Origin: Anaeramoeba flamelloides
Taxonomy: Eukaryota; Metamonada; Anaeramoebidae
Assembly (NCBI GenBank): GCA_027625915.1
Contig: JANTQA010000036.1
Coordinates: 367,501 to 431,500 of the forward strand
DNA length: 64,000 nucleotides
Reading direction: 5' to 3'
The notes below the pieces were generated by a model, which worked only from the letters and a program-made list of their open reading frames with translations, had not been told where the DNA came from and did not search any database. Made by a program: the position numbers and the translations under genes. Shown here piece after piece: positions 1 through 10,434 of this stretch (position 1 is its first letter; each line of letters begins with the position of its first letter).

Positions 1-34
1 TAAAAAAAAATGCCCCACTTTTTTTGGAAATAGC
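1..34. mobile_element. Cut-off right end of a mariner-type element
   Basis: The window opens inside an element. Bases 11-33 read TGCCCCAC, a T run, then GGAAATAGCT followed by TA. This is nearly the same as the right terminal inverted repeat of the mariner element at 11015-12687 (TGCCCCA...GGAAATAGCT, then TA). Only the end is in view, so whether it is a full transposon or a MITE cannot be told. Confidence 0.6.
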
Positions 35-874
35 TTATATATGCACTCTTGTTTTAATTTTAATTATTTTTAAATGAATTTGTACTTTTTGTACGTGAGA
101 ATGTTAAAGGAGTTTTTTTTTTATTTTTATTTTTAACGATAAAGTACATTTTTTTTTAGTAAAAAAGGTTTTTTTAACTCTTTATAAAAAACTTCATTGT
201 TTCTTATTTTGTGTGTAAATCTTCTATTTTTGAAAATTATTACCAAAAAAAGCAAATTTTAATTCAAAAGTTAATCAATTTAATTGCTTTTTTTTTTTTT
301 TTTTTTTTTTTCATTTTGATAGATTTAAGGATTGCACAATTATTTTTTTTTCTTTTTATTTAAAGTCTTTCCAAAGCTACCTAGATTTTTTTTTGATATT
401 AAAATTTTGATGTTGATATAAATTTTTAAAAAGTTTAACCATTATAATAAGAAGGTTTGTATTGAGAAAAATTTTTTCTTTAATGAACAAATATATAAGA
501 ATTTCTTTTTATAATAAAAAACTAGAGTTTCAGAACCCATAATGATTTTCAAAATCAAAAATTCTCCGAGAACTAACATTAAATTTGCTCTTTTTTTTTT
601 TTTTTTTTATTATTGAAAAAGTGTAAAAAATACTCTAAATACCACATTTACTTGATTTTCTTCAGTAATAATTTATACCAAAATCATAGATTTCATGATT
701 ACTCAACGGAAGTACATACCCAATTATTTTCATTTTTAAAAAGAAAAAAAAAAAAAATATTAAACAGAAATATGAAAAAAAAAAAAAAAAAAGAAATTTA
801 AAAATCGTTTATAAGAACAACTTGGTATGAATATCAAAAAAAAAAAAGAAAAAAAAACAATGCTATCTTTAATT

Positions 875-1270
875 AGAGCTATTCCAAGACTATCGTGGAA
901 TTTTAATGATATTAAAATTTGATATCGAAATAGATTTTGAAAAAGTTTAAAAATAAGAATAAGAAAGTTTATATTGAAATATTTTTTTTGTAAAAGAGTT
1001 AATATCAAACAGAATCATGTAATATGATCAAAAAATTGATTTTTTAAAGAATAAATGTGATATCACAATATAGAGATTTTAGTTCTTTATAGTTATTTTT
1101 GATTCTCAAAATCTATTATTTGAATGTCAGAAAAAATTCTTGAATATTGTTGATTTACAAAAAAATATTCCAATATAAACTTTCTTATTCTTATTTTTTA
1201 ACTTTTTCAAAATCTATTTCGATATCAAAATTTGTAATCATTAAAATTACAAGGAAGTTTTGAAAAGACT
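875..1270. repeat. Foldback element with arms of about 120 bp
   Basis: Bases 879-1000 and the reverse complement of about 1142-1262 match over roughly 120 bp, sharing blocks such as GATATCGAAATAGATTTTG and AATAAGAATAAGAAAGTTTA. The left end AGCTATTCCAAGACTATCG recurs in altered form at 28371 (AGCTATTCCAAAACTACCG), so it is probably a small terminal-inverted-repeat family. No coding capacity is seen. Confidence 0.6.
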
Positions 1271-2319
1271 GTAAGAAACCCCAAAATCGCATCCAAGGTA
1301 CTTTGGGATAATTTCATTTAATATGATAATTGATCATGAATTTTCATCTGGGAATCCTTGTTTAATTGTAGTAATTTATTTGTTTTATGATTTGATTTAC
1401 TTTTAAATCTTTGGAAATATGTGCCATGGTATTCTAGTTTCTATCTACAAGTTACTTATACTTTTGTGGCTCAGAATCTCAATTTTGGCAGTAAACCACT
1501 TGATCTTTTTCCTTTATACCTCTTCTTCTTGATATAAAGAAGATTCAAACAGCTAAAAAATGGAAAAAAAATAAAAAATACATTTTTTTTTATCAGATTA
1601 CAAGACTATACTTCAAATTAACTCATTTAGAAAAAAAATTTCATTAAGAGCTTTCTGATTTTCATTTTCAACTTTTTAAAAATCTATTTCCACATCAAAA
1701 TTTGATATCGAAAAAAATTCACAATAGGTCTGGAAAGATTCTATAAATATTTTTAAATCAAAATAAACCCTTCCTTAAATAAAATCAGTTTGAATATTTT
1801 ATTTACTAAATAAACTAAATTTAATAATAAATAGTCCAATTTTTTTTTATTTTTTTTTTTGCTTTTTTTATTTTATTTTTAGAAGAAAAAAGACTATTTC
1901 TAATGTATTAGAACTGAATATGAAAATTGTAATTTTTTTATTATAATAGATAACTTCAATTTATAAAAATATTTATTTTCAAAATTTGATTTTTAATGGG
2001 CCAAGGATTTTGAAATGGAGTTTATATTTGATTTTTAAATTTATTTAACAAAAAAAACTTTTTAAAAAAAGAAAAGTCTACTTATTATCATAAAAAAAAA
2101 AAAATTATATTCTATTATAAAAATAATATTTATTTGAAATATTTGGGGATTCATAGTTATTTTGTTTTTAAAAAATTAAAACCTTTTTTGACAATATTTT
2201 TACACTCTTATTGATCTGGCACTTTTCTTCTTCTTCTTCTTCTTCTTTTATTATCTTACCAAAGAAAATCAAAAATAAAATATTATCCAAATCAATTAAG
2301 CATTAACTATCCTCACCCA

Positions 2320-2324
2320 ACCAT

Positions 2325-2369
<45 letters not shown>
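2320..2369. repeat. Compound CATA/CA/TA microsatellite
   Basis: Consecutive CATA, CA and TA tandem units with no other content, about 150 bases past the 3' end of the Dus1 gene. Confidence 0.85.
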
Positions 2370-2516
2370 ACAAATTCACTTTAATAGAATATTTAAAAAA
2401 ACACTTAAAATGACAAAAATTTAAAGATTATTTTTCTAATTATTACCAATTCAAAAAAAATTTATCTCGAATTATAGACAATTTATAAAGTTTCTTTCTT
2501 ATTTATTTATTCCAAA

Positions 2517-3635
2517 TTAATTATTAAACAATGAAACTATTTCTTCGTAAGGATCATTTGATCCACCCTTTTTCTCTTCCTCATTTGAATCTTTTTTATC
2601 ATTTACTGTAATTTTCAATTCTTCAAGTTTATTTAATACTTTGATCATTTCTTCTATCGAGGTCATTTTCTCTCTCAATTGGTGGGCACTGTAAAATTGT
2701 TTGCCGATTATGTAATAAAGGTGAGAGCGAATTATGTGTTCTGGGACTATTTTAAATTGCTTTTTGTCTTGTTTTTTCAGAATGAATTCGACCAACTCGT
2801 TCGCACACTTTCTTCTTTGGTGCTCCCAGTTGAGATCACCACGGTTGCCAATATTTAAAAAAAGCCAGGGGTTGTTCAAACATCCCATTGCGACCATAAC
2901 CGCGTCTGCTTTGGATTCCTTTAAACAGTCTTGGTAGTCTTGTAAGGTTTCGATAGATCCGTTTGCTATCACTGGTATTGTTAGTGATTCCTTGACTCTT
3001 GCAATTGCACCCCAATTTGCCTTTGTCATTTTCGGTCCTTTGTTAAACCGTGTCCTCCCGTGCACAGCCAAAATGGCACAGCCTGCCTTTTCTAATTGCT
3101 TGGCAAACGTAACTGTTTTTTCGACATTGCCAACCATTTTGTCTTCGCTGTCGGGGATTAAGCGAATTTTGCAAGTGACTGGGATGCTCAGGTTTTGCTC
3201 TAATTTTTTTACAATCTTCACACACAATTGACGATCCTCTTCGGTGTCAAGCAAATAGGATCCGTAGTGACCCTTTCCGGCCACACTAGGCTGTGGACAC
3301 CCCATGTTAATATCAATCGCATCGCATTTGTCTTGCACGAAAAGAGCAGATTGTAATAAGAGGTCAGGATCGTTTCCTGCAAACTGTACAAAAAGCGGAC
3401 GATCTTTCTCATGGAATTGGATATTGTTTTTCCGAAACTTTAATGAATGGAAATGCTTCGAAATCATCATTGGTGTATAGCACAAATCTATTCCCTTTTT
3501 CCTCATATAGAGACGGAACGGCAATTCAGACATTTGGACCATTGGCGCCAACACTTTTTTTGGCGATCCAATCGATTGATAAAATTCATAACCCGTTAAT
3601 TTTGTTGTTGTTTTTGTTTGTTTTTGGGAACTCAT
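2517..3635 (-). CDS. DUS1: tRNA-dihydrouridine synthase, Dus1 type
   Basis: This 372-residue protein is an FMN-dependent TIM-barrel enzyme that reduces uridine to 5,6-dihydrouridine in tRNA using NADPH; Dus1 enzymes act on positions 16 and 17 of the D-loop. The family signature is visible: LAPMVQMSE at 29-37, DRPLFVQFAGNDP at 78-90, and INMGCPQP at 109-116 with Cys113 as the expected proton donor. It continues with CKIR at 155-158, HGRT at 192-195 and IPVIANGSI at 220-228 for FMN phosphate binding. GHYGSYL after the cysteine motif matches the GHYGAFL of Dus1 rather than Dus2, Dus3 or Dus4. No double-stranded RNA-binding domain or CCCH finger follows; the C-terminus is a short charged helix. 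It is one exon with an ATG start and TAA stop. The coding strand is GC-richer than its flanks. The gene stands alone. Confidence 0.94.
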   Translation of the reverse strand: MSSQKQTKTTTKLTGYEFYQSIGSPKKVLAPMVQMSELPFRLYMRKKGIDLCYTPMMISKHFHSLKFRKNNIQFHEKDRPLFVQFAGNDPDLLLQSALFVQDKCDAIDINMGCPQPSVAGKGHYGSYLLDTEEDRQLCVKIVKKLEQNLSIPVTCKIRLIPDSEDKMVGNVEKTVTFAKQLEKAGCAILAVHGRTRFNKGPKMTKANWGAIARVKESLTIPVIANGSIETLQDYQDCLKESKADAVMVAMGCLNNPWLFLNIGNRGDLNWEHQRRKCANELVEFILKKQDKKQFKIVPEHIIRSHLYYIIGKQFYSAHQLREKMTSIEEMIKVLNKLEELKITVNDKKDSNEEEKKGGSNDPYEEIVSLFNN

Positions 3636-4170
3636 TCCAATTGTAAAGAAAGAAAAAAAAAAAATGAAAAGTTATATCCAAACTAACATCATTTTTTACA
3701 AAACCTAAAGAATGTTTGGATTTTATCAAAAGGATTGTTATTTGTTTCATAATGTTTTTGTTATGTATTTTTTTTACAAAAAAAATTAAGGGTCAAATTC
3801 ATTAATTGTTTCTTTCAAGCTATAGTTAAGTAGTACTTTTTATTTAGCAATTTTTGAGAAAACTTGAAAGTTTTACCAGCTTTTTAATTTTTTAAAAGTA
3901 TTTCTTTTGAAAAAAAGTGTTGACAACATTGTTATAAAAAATACCGTATCTATAAAATCAAAAGACTAATTTTTGTTTATTTAGCCACAATATGAATATC
4001 ATTTTGAAATAACCAAACTATATTACCAACATATTTAACTTTTAAGACCAACAACATTTTATTTTGAATCAGAAAGAATGTTGAGTTAGGAGATCATTTT
4101 AAAATTCTAAATTTGGGGTTTTTTTTTCGATTATTTTTAAAATTTGGTAAATATTATAATCTAACTATTA
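3636..4170. other. Upstream spacer of the Dus1 gene
   Basis: AT-rich DNA with no gene-like frame. The Dus1 promoter must lie near 3640-3800, but no defined element can be named. Confidence 0.4.
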
Positions 4171-4176
4171 AGAAAA

Positions 4177-4757
4177 TTCCCTTAAGTTTTAGAATCCCTG
4201 AAATTTGAAAAAAGATTATGTTGTGTAGGAGTATATGGTGATATGTTATTTTGGTTGTATCTAATCGATCTTGTACTTGGTATAGGCTTTAATTGATATT
4301 CAAAATGTCAATTTTTAACAATTTATTTTTTTTTTTCCAAAAATTAAATGAAGTGTATTAGATTAATATATCCGAAGGTAAGTTATAAAAAAATGTGGTT
4401 TGTAGATTTTTGATTGAAATTTTTTGTCAAGGTTTGGTTTTATAGGGAGCTTTTAAAAAAATTTTTAATTTTTTTTGATAAAGTTAATTGACAGAAAAGT
4501 AAATAAAAGATTTTCTTCTATAACCCAAAAATCAAAATTAATATTCTTCAACACCTATGAATTTATTAATCTTCCACTCTTCAATTCCGATTTCGGAAAA
4601 AAAAAAAACAAATTGTCAAAAATTGTCATTTTGAGCATCAATATAAACCCATACCAAGTCCAAGATCGATTAGATAAGAACCAAAATAACATATCACCAT
4701 ATCTGGCACAACATAACCTGTTTTTAAATTCCGGGAATTGTAAACCTTAAGAGGATA
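4177..4757. mobile_element. Foldback/MITE element with very long inverted arms
   Basis: The left part (4177 to about 4440) and the reverse complement of the right part (about 4490-4757) match nearly throughout. Shared blocks include GGTGATATGTTATTTTGG, TCTAATCGATCTTG and the end motif CTTAAG near both termini. The element is about 580 bp and almost entirely palindromic. A 91-codon frame at 4475-4750 lies within the right arm and is a by-product. No transposase is present, so it would depend on enzymes supplied elsewhere. Confidence 0.8.
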
Positions 4758-4868
4758 ATAACTCTTATGTATTTTTAAATACCAAAGGTAATAGAGTAAT
4801 TATTTACAGAATTAGACAATTAGGTCTGATTTGCTTCTTCATTAGTCTACTTTAGATAGATCACGATT

Positions 4869-5460
4869 ATGAAAAAATTTTTTCATAAAAAAATTAAACA
4901 TTAGCTAATTTTACACTTTTTAATAACTTCAATTGAAATAAACACTATTGGAAAATAAAAGATCTTGGATCATGTAATATTTACAAAGATATTTTATGAT
5001 TTAAGTTGAAAAATTCAATTTTCCAGGTTTATTTTTTTTCAATTTAATTAGTAAAAAAGGTTGAAAAAATTTTTTCATTGTTACAAATCCATTTTATTAT
5101 ATTTTAAAAGTATTTTAAATCTGATGAAGGTCTTTCAAATAGAGAATCAGTTATTTGAACTTTTAAAGAATTATCTGTTCTTTTAAATTGAAAAAAATAT
5201 TTTTTTTTTGATATTTAGTTTAGGTTTTTTTTAATTTTTGAAATAAAAAATATTATTTTTAAGAAATTTTGGGTTTATTTCAAAAAGTAAAAAAAAACCA
5301 CCTTTAGGATTTTTTTAATTATAGAAATTAAAAAAACATAGGCACTCAACTGCACTCTATGTTACTTGACGGGTACTTTTGTTAACTTTTCAAGAATTTA
5401 AAGGAAGTGAGAGAAATCAAATATTTTACTCAATTCTTGTAAATTCAACAAAATCACCGT
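4869..5460. mobile_element. Composite dispersed repeat, copy 1 (F arm plus palindromic centre)
   Basis: Bases 4869-5220 match 59347-59710 and, inverted, 21660-22020; blocks include GCTAATTTTACACTTTTTAA, AAAAGATCTTGGATCA and AAAGTATTTTAAATCTGATGAA. It runs into a foldback segment (about 5222-5300) with arms around TTTTTGAAATAAA, followed by AGGCACTC-like units near 5341-5380. The D arm that completes other copies is not clear here, so this copy is partial. Confidence 0.65.
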
Positions 5461-5750
5461 TAAGTTTTCTTGAATTTTATTTTTATTTGTAAAATCTTTG
5501 GATTTCATAAATGTTACCTAGACACTATAAGATACTAGATGGAACTTGAAGAAAATTTTCCACAAATATATCACAATAATTTATAATCAAAATTATTTAT
5601 TTAAAACTCAAAAATACTTCAGTTATCCCTCAAACCAAACCATTCCAAAATTCAGAACATTGAATAAATTATTAAATATATATTAGATACAATCAAAAAA
5701 ATAAAATTAATTTTATCCTCTATGTTTAAAATATAAAAAGAAGGAATTTA

Positions 5751-5996
5751 TTGAAATTATTGCTCATTTGTATTGACAAGCCCTTCTTAGGAAAACTTTT
5801 GATTAATTTTCAAAACAAATTAAAACAAATAAATATGAATGAAATAATTTTAAATTTGAAGAGTTTGAAATTACTTTCTTTAATTAATAATTGTGAAATA
5901 TATGGTTTTATACTTAAATTTATGAAATTTTATTTAAGTCTAAGGGTATCTAGAGTATAATTTACACTTCTTAAATAAATGAATAAAATATTATTT
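5751..5996 (+). mobile_element. 5'-truncated LINE fragment with 3' hairpin
   Basis: The frame ending at 5960 contains MNEIILNLKSLKLLSLIN, which matches the equivalent stretch of the LINE at 50200-51000 (NEIILNYDSLKLFSLIN). It is the extreme C-terminus of the reverse-transcriptase polyprotein. It ends in the same short 3' hairpin, GAGTATAATTTACACTTC, here followed by an A-rich tail. Nothing upstream of the last 70 codons is recognisable, so it is a dead 3' copy. Confidence 0.75.
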
Positions 5997-6861
5997 GTTT
6001 TTTTAGAAATGAGTCATAAATACAGCGAATTATAACTTTTTTAAAATAAGAAATATTGATCAATTTCTTTTTTTTTTTTAAATACAAATGTGAAAAAAAT
6101 AATAAGTAAGTCAGGTTATTATTTGCCTTTTCAATGCCCAGATATTTTATATTTTTTTTTGTGAATTTAATATTATTTGAACTAGAATTATTTTTATATG
6201 GTTAACAGTCTCTTAAGAAAATATTTTATCATATAAAAGGCAAAAATTAAATTAGGTAATAACATAGATAAGTAATATTAATATTATACAATGCAAATGA
6301 TACTCAAAAAAAAAAAAAAAAAATGGATTATAAATATTATTGAACAATAAATTATTAATTTACAAGTAAATTGTTACAATTAAAAAGTTTAGATTTACTG
6401 ATTTATTTTTTTAATATTCCAGATCCAGAAAATGAGAAACCAAAATAAAAATATTCAAATATTTTATTGATATAAAAATTAAGAATGTTCAAAAGTATCT
6501 CATACATTTTAAAATTTTTAATTTCAAGATTTATTCAAGAATCAAACACAACTCCCATTTAAAATTGATTATTATTAGAAATATTTTAAAAAATTGGTTG
6601 TATTATTAATATTTTTCCAGTTTGTGGAAATAATTTTAAAAAATAATCTCAGAGTTGTGCAGTTAAGTTTTTTACAAAAATAGAATTTTTTAACAACATT
6701 TCTCGATTTCTCAATAAATTTAACTAGGAATTTTTTACAACTTCAAAGACAAAATTTTGCAGGATTTGACGTTTAAATTTATACATAAAGGCTTATTTTT
6801 TTCAAAAATCAATCATTGTGTACTAATACAAATATTTTTTTTAAATGATAATATATACTTT

Positions 6862-7464
6862 TAGTAATGTATTTGGCAAAAAAGTGAGGCATTTTTTTTT
6901 TTATTTCATAAAAAGTTATCTATGTTAGTGAAAAGAATCTTTCATTGACAACACTCAATTAAATTTAATATTAATAATCGATTGAATCATTGATTAAGGT
7001 ATTTATTTCAAAATATTTAGGTTGAAATATTTTCAATAAAATGAAAAAAATAAAAAAAATAGCACCTTTTTTTGGTGAAAATAATGTCTAATCAATTTCA
7101 ATAAAAAACTAGAAAAAAAGAAAATAGTCCAAAGGATTTTTTAAATAAAAGAATGTAGTTATATGTTTTCAATTCTATTGGAAAATTTGTTGAGATTAAA
7201 AAAGTTATGAAAACGATTTTTTCGAACAAAAAGAAAATAATAAAGACCAATTTTCACACCTATAAAATATCAGATAAAATCGAGATCGGAAAATTTAATA
7301 TCTTTTATTTTTTTATTTAATGCAATACAAACAAACAAATTTAATTATTATCAAGAATCAATAAATGGTGGTTAAATATTTTGTATATTTAAATACTTTT
7401 TTGAAGATTGAGTTTAATAGAGATACTTTACAATAGATTTGCCCACTTTCTTGGAAATAGCCTA
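6862..7464. mobile_element. Mariner-ended MITE, family A, copy 1
   Basis: A 600 bp non-coding element whose right end GCCCACTTTCTTGGAAATAG resembles the end of the mariner element at 11015-12687; the left end is more eroded (GGCAAAAAAGTGAGGCATTT). The interior matches 28442-29022 in the same orientation and 33264-33847 inverted. Shared blocks include GAAAATAATAAAGAC, TATCAGATAAAATC and CAAGAATCAATAAAT. Confidence 0.8.
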
Positions 7465-8185
7465 GAATGTTAACTAAATGAATTTTTTGAGTTCTTTAAC
7501 ATTCGAGAACTAATATGATTTTCATTCTATAGTCACAGCATGGTAATTTTCGACTCCCCATTCGTACAGGCGAATCCTTTGTTGACTCCTTAAAAAATAA
7601 ATTATAAATTGATATTTCAAGCTCAAAATATAAATGAGAGAATAGTATGTTGAGATAGAAATAAAATATCAACCATTTGACCATTCTCCCAAACAGATCA
7701 GATAATTTTAATGAAGATTTTATTCTGTTATTAACAATTACTCAGTAAAAATGTTATCAAATTATTTTTCACGAAATACTCTTAAAAGAAAAAATTAAAA
7801 GTAAATAATGTTTTCTCATCTTCTTTAGAATTACAAAAAAACTGATATTTTTCGCTTTATGGTTACTACACAACTAATACAATTTCTAAAATTGTTTACT
7901 CTTTGTTAGGCTGGGTTTAATTGCTTTCTTTCAACTCTGTTTCTATGTCCCTTGCTTTGTAAAATAAACCAACAAATTGATTCTCAATTAATACAATTAT
8001 GAATGTTATCCAAAGAGGGTGAGTGACTAGATTGAAACACTCACTACAAGGACTAATTTTTTTACCTTCTTTTAAAGCAATCTAAAATTTATTATCTGTG
8101 AAATCGAACCTATTAAATAATAATTATTTATTTATTTTTTTTAATATTTCTGTGAAAAACTGTTTTTGTTAGTAACCAATAAATT
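7465..8185. promoter_or_regulatory. Upstream region of the FKBP15-like gene
   Basis: No gene-like frame is seen. The stretch must contain the FKBP15 promoter and 5' UTR. A short imperfect palindrome (GATTCGCCTGTACGAATGGG on the minus strand, about 7555-7575) stands out as GC-rich but was not assignable. The base composition becomes less extreme from about 7900. Confidence 0.35.
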
Positions 8186-10400
8186 ATGAGCAATAGAAGA
8201 AGGGGAAATACTAGCTCGAAAAAAAACGCCTTAACGCAACCTTTTAATCCATTAGAATACCGTCGAGTGAAACGAAAACCACGCAAAAATACCAGCACGC
8301 AAGAGAATACAAAAGTTTTGTTTAACAATGTACTTTATCTTTATAGATTTAACAAAACAAAGAATAATTATGATAATTTAGGAAGAAAAGGCGTGTTAAT
8401 TGCTGGGCTACCTTCTAAAAACCAATTTAATCTTATTTTATACATTGATCAACAACAGCAACTTTCTTCATCGTTTCTTACAAAAGATTTCCAATTAGTG
8501 GTTTGTTTTTTGAATTTTTTTCTTATTAATTTTTCAAAAAGATCTTGATTCTTTCAAAAGAAAACACAGTTTCTTGTTTCAACTTTAACTTTTACTTTAA
8601 TTTCAAACAACAACATGGATCGTTCCAACACAAAAAAAAAAAAAAAAAATAATTTTTTTTCTTTTTTCGATTTTTATTCGGTTTTCTTTTTAATAATCTT
8701 CAAAAACCGGTTCTCTTCTCAGAATTAATTTTTTTTTTTTAGATATTTGGGTTAACACTTTGTTAGTGTGATTCCCAGTATTTAAATTTCCATTGGGAAA
8801 GAGACTTTATATTCATCTTTTTCATTTATGAAAACCAATTTGATAAATTATTTTTACAGGTTTTGAAGAAATCCTTTTTGTTAACTGTCTCAGATCTTTA
8901 GGCTTAAAATAACAACCTAAAATTAAAGGAATATTTAACATTTCTGAAAAAGTACTTTTTTTTTAAAAAAAAACTACAGACTAATGGTGCAATCTGTAAT
9001 TTTAAAAAGGATACCAAACTGTCCAACACAACTGTACAAAAAGAAAATTACTGGAAATTTAAACCTATTTAAAACTCAAACACCAGTCTCGCCTTTTATT
9101 TTGCAACATAACTGCATTCCTGGTATTTTCAGCATCAATGAAAAAAAAAAATTACACTTCTTTTTCTTTTTCTTTTCTCTTTTACAAATAATCTTTAAAC
9201 AAGGAAATAAATTTAACTTGAGCAAATCCATCTTAATTTTAGAATCCAAATATCTAGTGTTTAAGGCTTTGGTCACTTGTCATGAAAGTATTCCATACTC
9301 AAGGAGGGTCTTGACATGAAAAATAACATTGTGAAATTGCACTTCTTGTTAGTTTGAAAAAAATGCAATCAACAAAAAAAAGTAAAAATACCTCAATTTA
9401 AAAAATCAAAATAACAAACAAAAAAAAAAAATCAAAGGATCCCAATTTCAAAAATATCAAAGAATGAAAAACAAAAAATTCCATCTAACAAAAAAAAGTT
9501 TCAAGAAGATCTTCAATTGAAAAAAATGCATTGACAACAAATACAATAATTTGTTTATTCCCAAAAAAATCTAAATTATAAAAAAAATCCAAAATTTTCT
9601 TGTTTTATATTTCCAAATGATTAAATTTCTTCAATTTGAAGCAAATTGTTTTTTTTTCAGTCCACAAATCAATTTAATTCAATTTAATCTAATTGGTGGT
9701 TATTTTGTAACAATCTATATATTTGACAAAGTAAGGATTTTCTAATATTCTTTCTGATAAAAATAACTCTTATTTGAAAAAATGAAAAAAAAAATCTTTG
9801 AAAGATTTCAAAAACTGTCGTAAGATCGACACTTCGAAACTAACTGAGTTAGGTTGTCAAAATTATAATTCACATCGATTCAAATTGTAAAGTAAGTATT
9901 ACCCTTTGGTGATTTTTTTCTAAAAATGTCATAGTTTTTCATTGCTGATTTTTAGAGATCTATAATAAATTAGATACTGATTTGTTTTTCATAGGTATTA
10001 TACTGATAGAAAATTTCGAAAAACTTTTTTTTTGAATTCCAAAAATTATTTTTCACCATAATAACCTCGACCCTTAATTATAGAATCATTTTCTCTTTGC
10101 TTTTTTTTGGTCAGAATTTTAACTTTACAACTAAAACTAATTAAAAAGATGTGGGGATCATCAAGCGAAAAAGTTTTCCATATAATATTCAAACCCCTCG
10201 CTAACATTAAAAAATAAAATTGAAAATTTTAAGATAGATAAAATTAATATTTTAATTAACATTTCGTCCTCAATAATAAAGTTTATTTCCAATATAATCA
10301 ACATCCCTCAACCTCTATTTCTGGATGCTATTCTATTTATTGTTGTTGGTAGTACAACGATTTTTAAAACTCTCTAGTCTAGAAAAAAAGGTATTTTTTA

Positions 10401-10434
<34 letters not shown>

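Larger units (their letters stand above)
35..2516. other. Spacer without a recognisable gene; inverted repeats and microsatellites
   Basis: No open frame here looks like a protein; the short ones are lysine/asparagine/phenylalanine noise over A or T runs. The stretch holds poly-T near 285-311, a foldback at about 875-1270 (separate entry), diverged outer relatives of its arms near 365-475 and 1660-1740, a TTC run at 2226-2248, and a compound CATA/CA/TA microsatellite at about 2320-2369 just downstream of the Dus1 gene. Confidence 0.6.

Noticed and set aside
4475-4750. 91-codon plus-strand frame
   Set aside because: It lies wholly within the right arm of the foldback at 4177-4757 and has no family resemblance.
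7515-7590. GC-richer palindromic patch that at first looked like a tRNA
   Set aside because: The A-box and B-box words and a seven-base acceptor stem could not be found on either strand.
8984-9319. 111-codon frame in the FKBP15 intron
   Set aside because: It starts well but passes through a run of phenylalanines, matches nothing I know, and sits in an intron. It is kept only as a remark.
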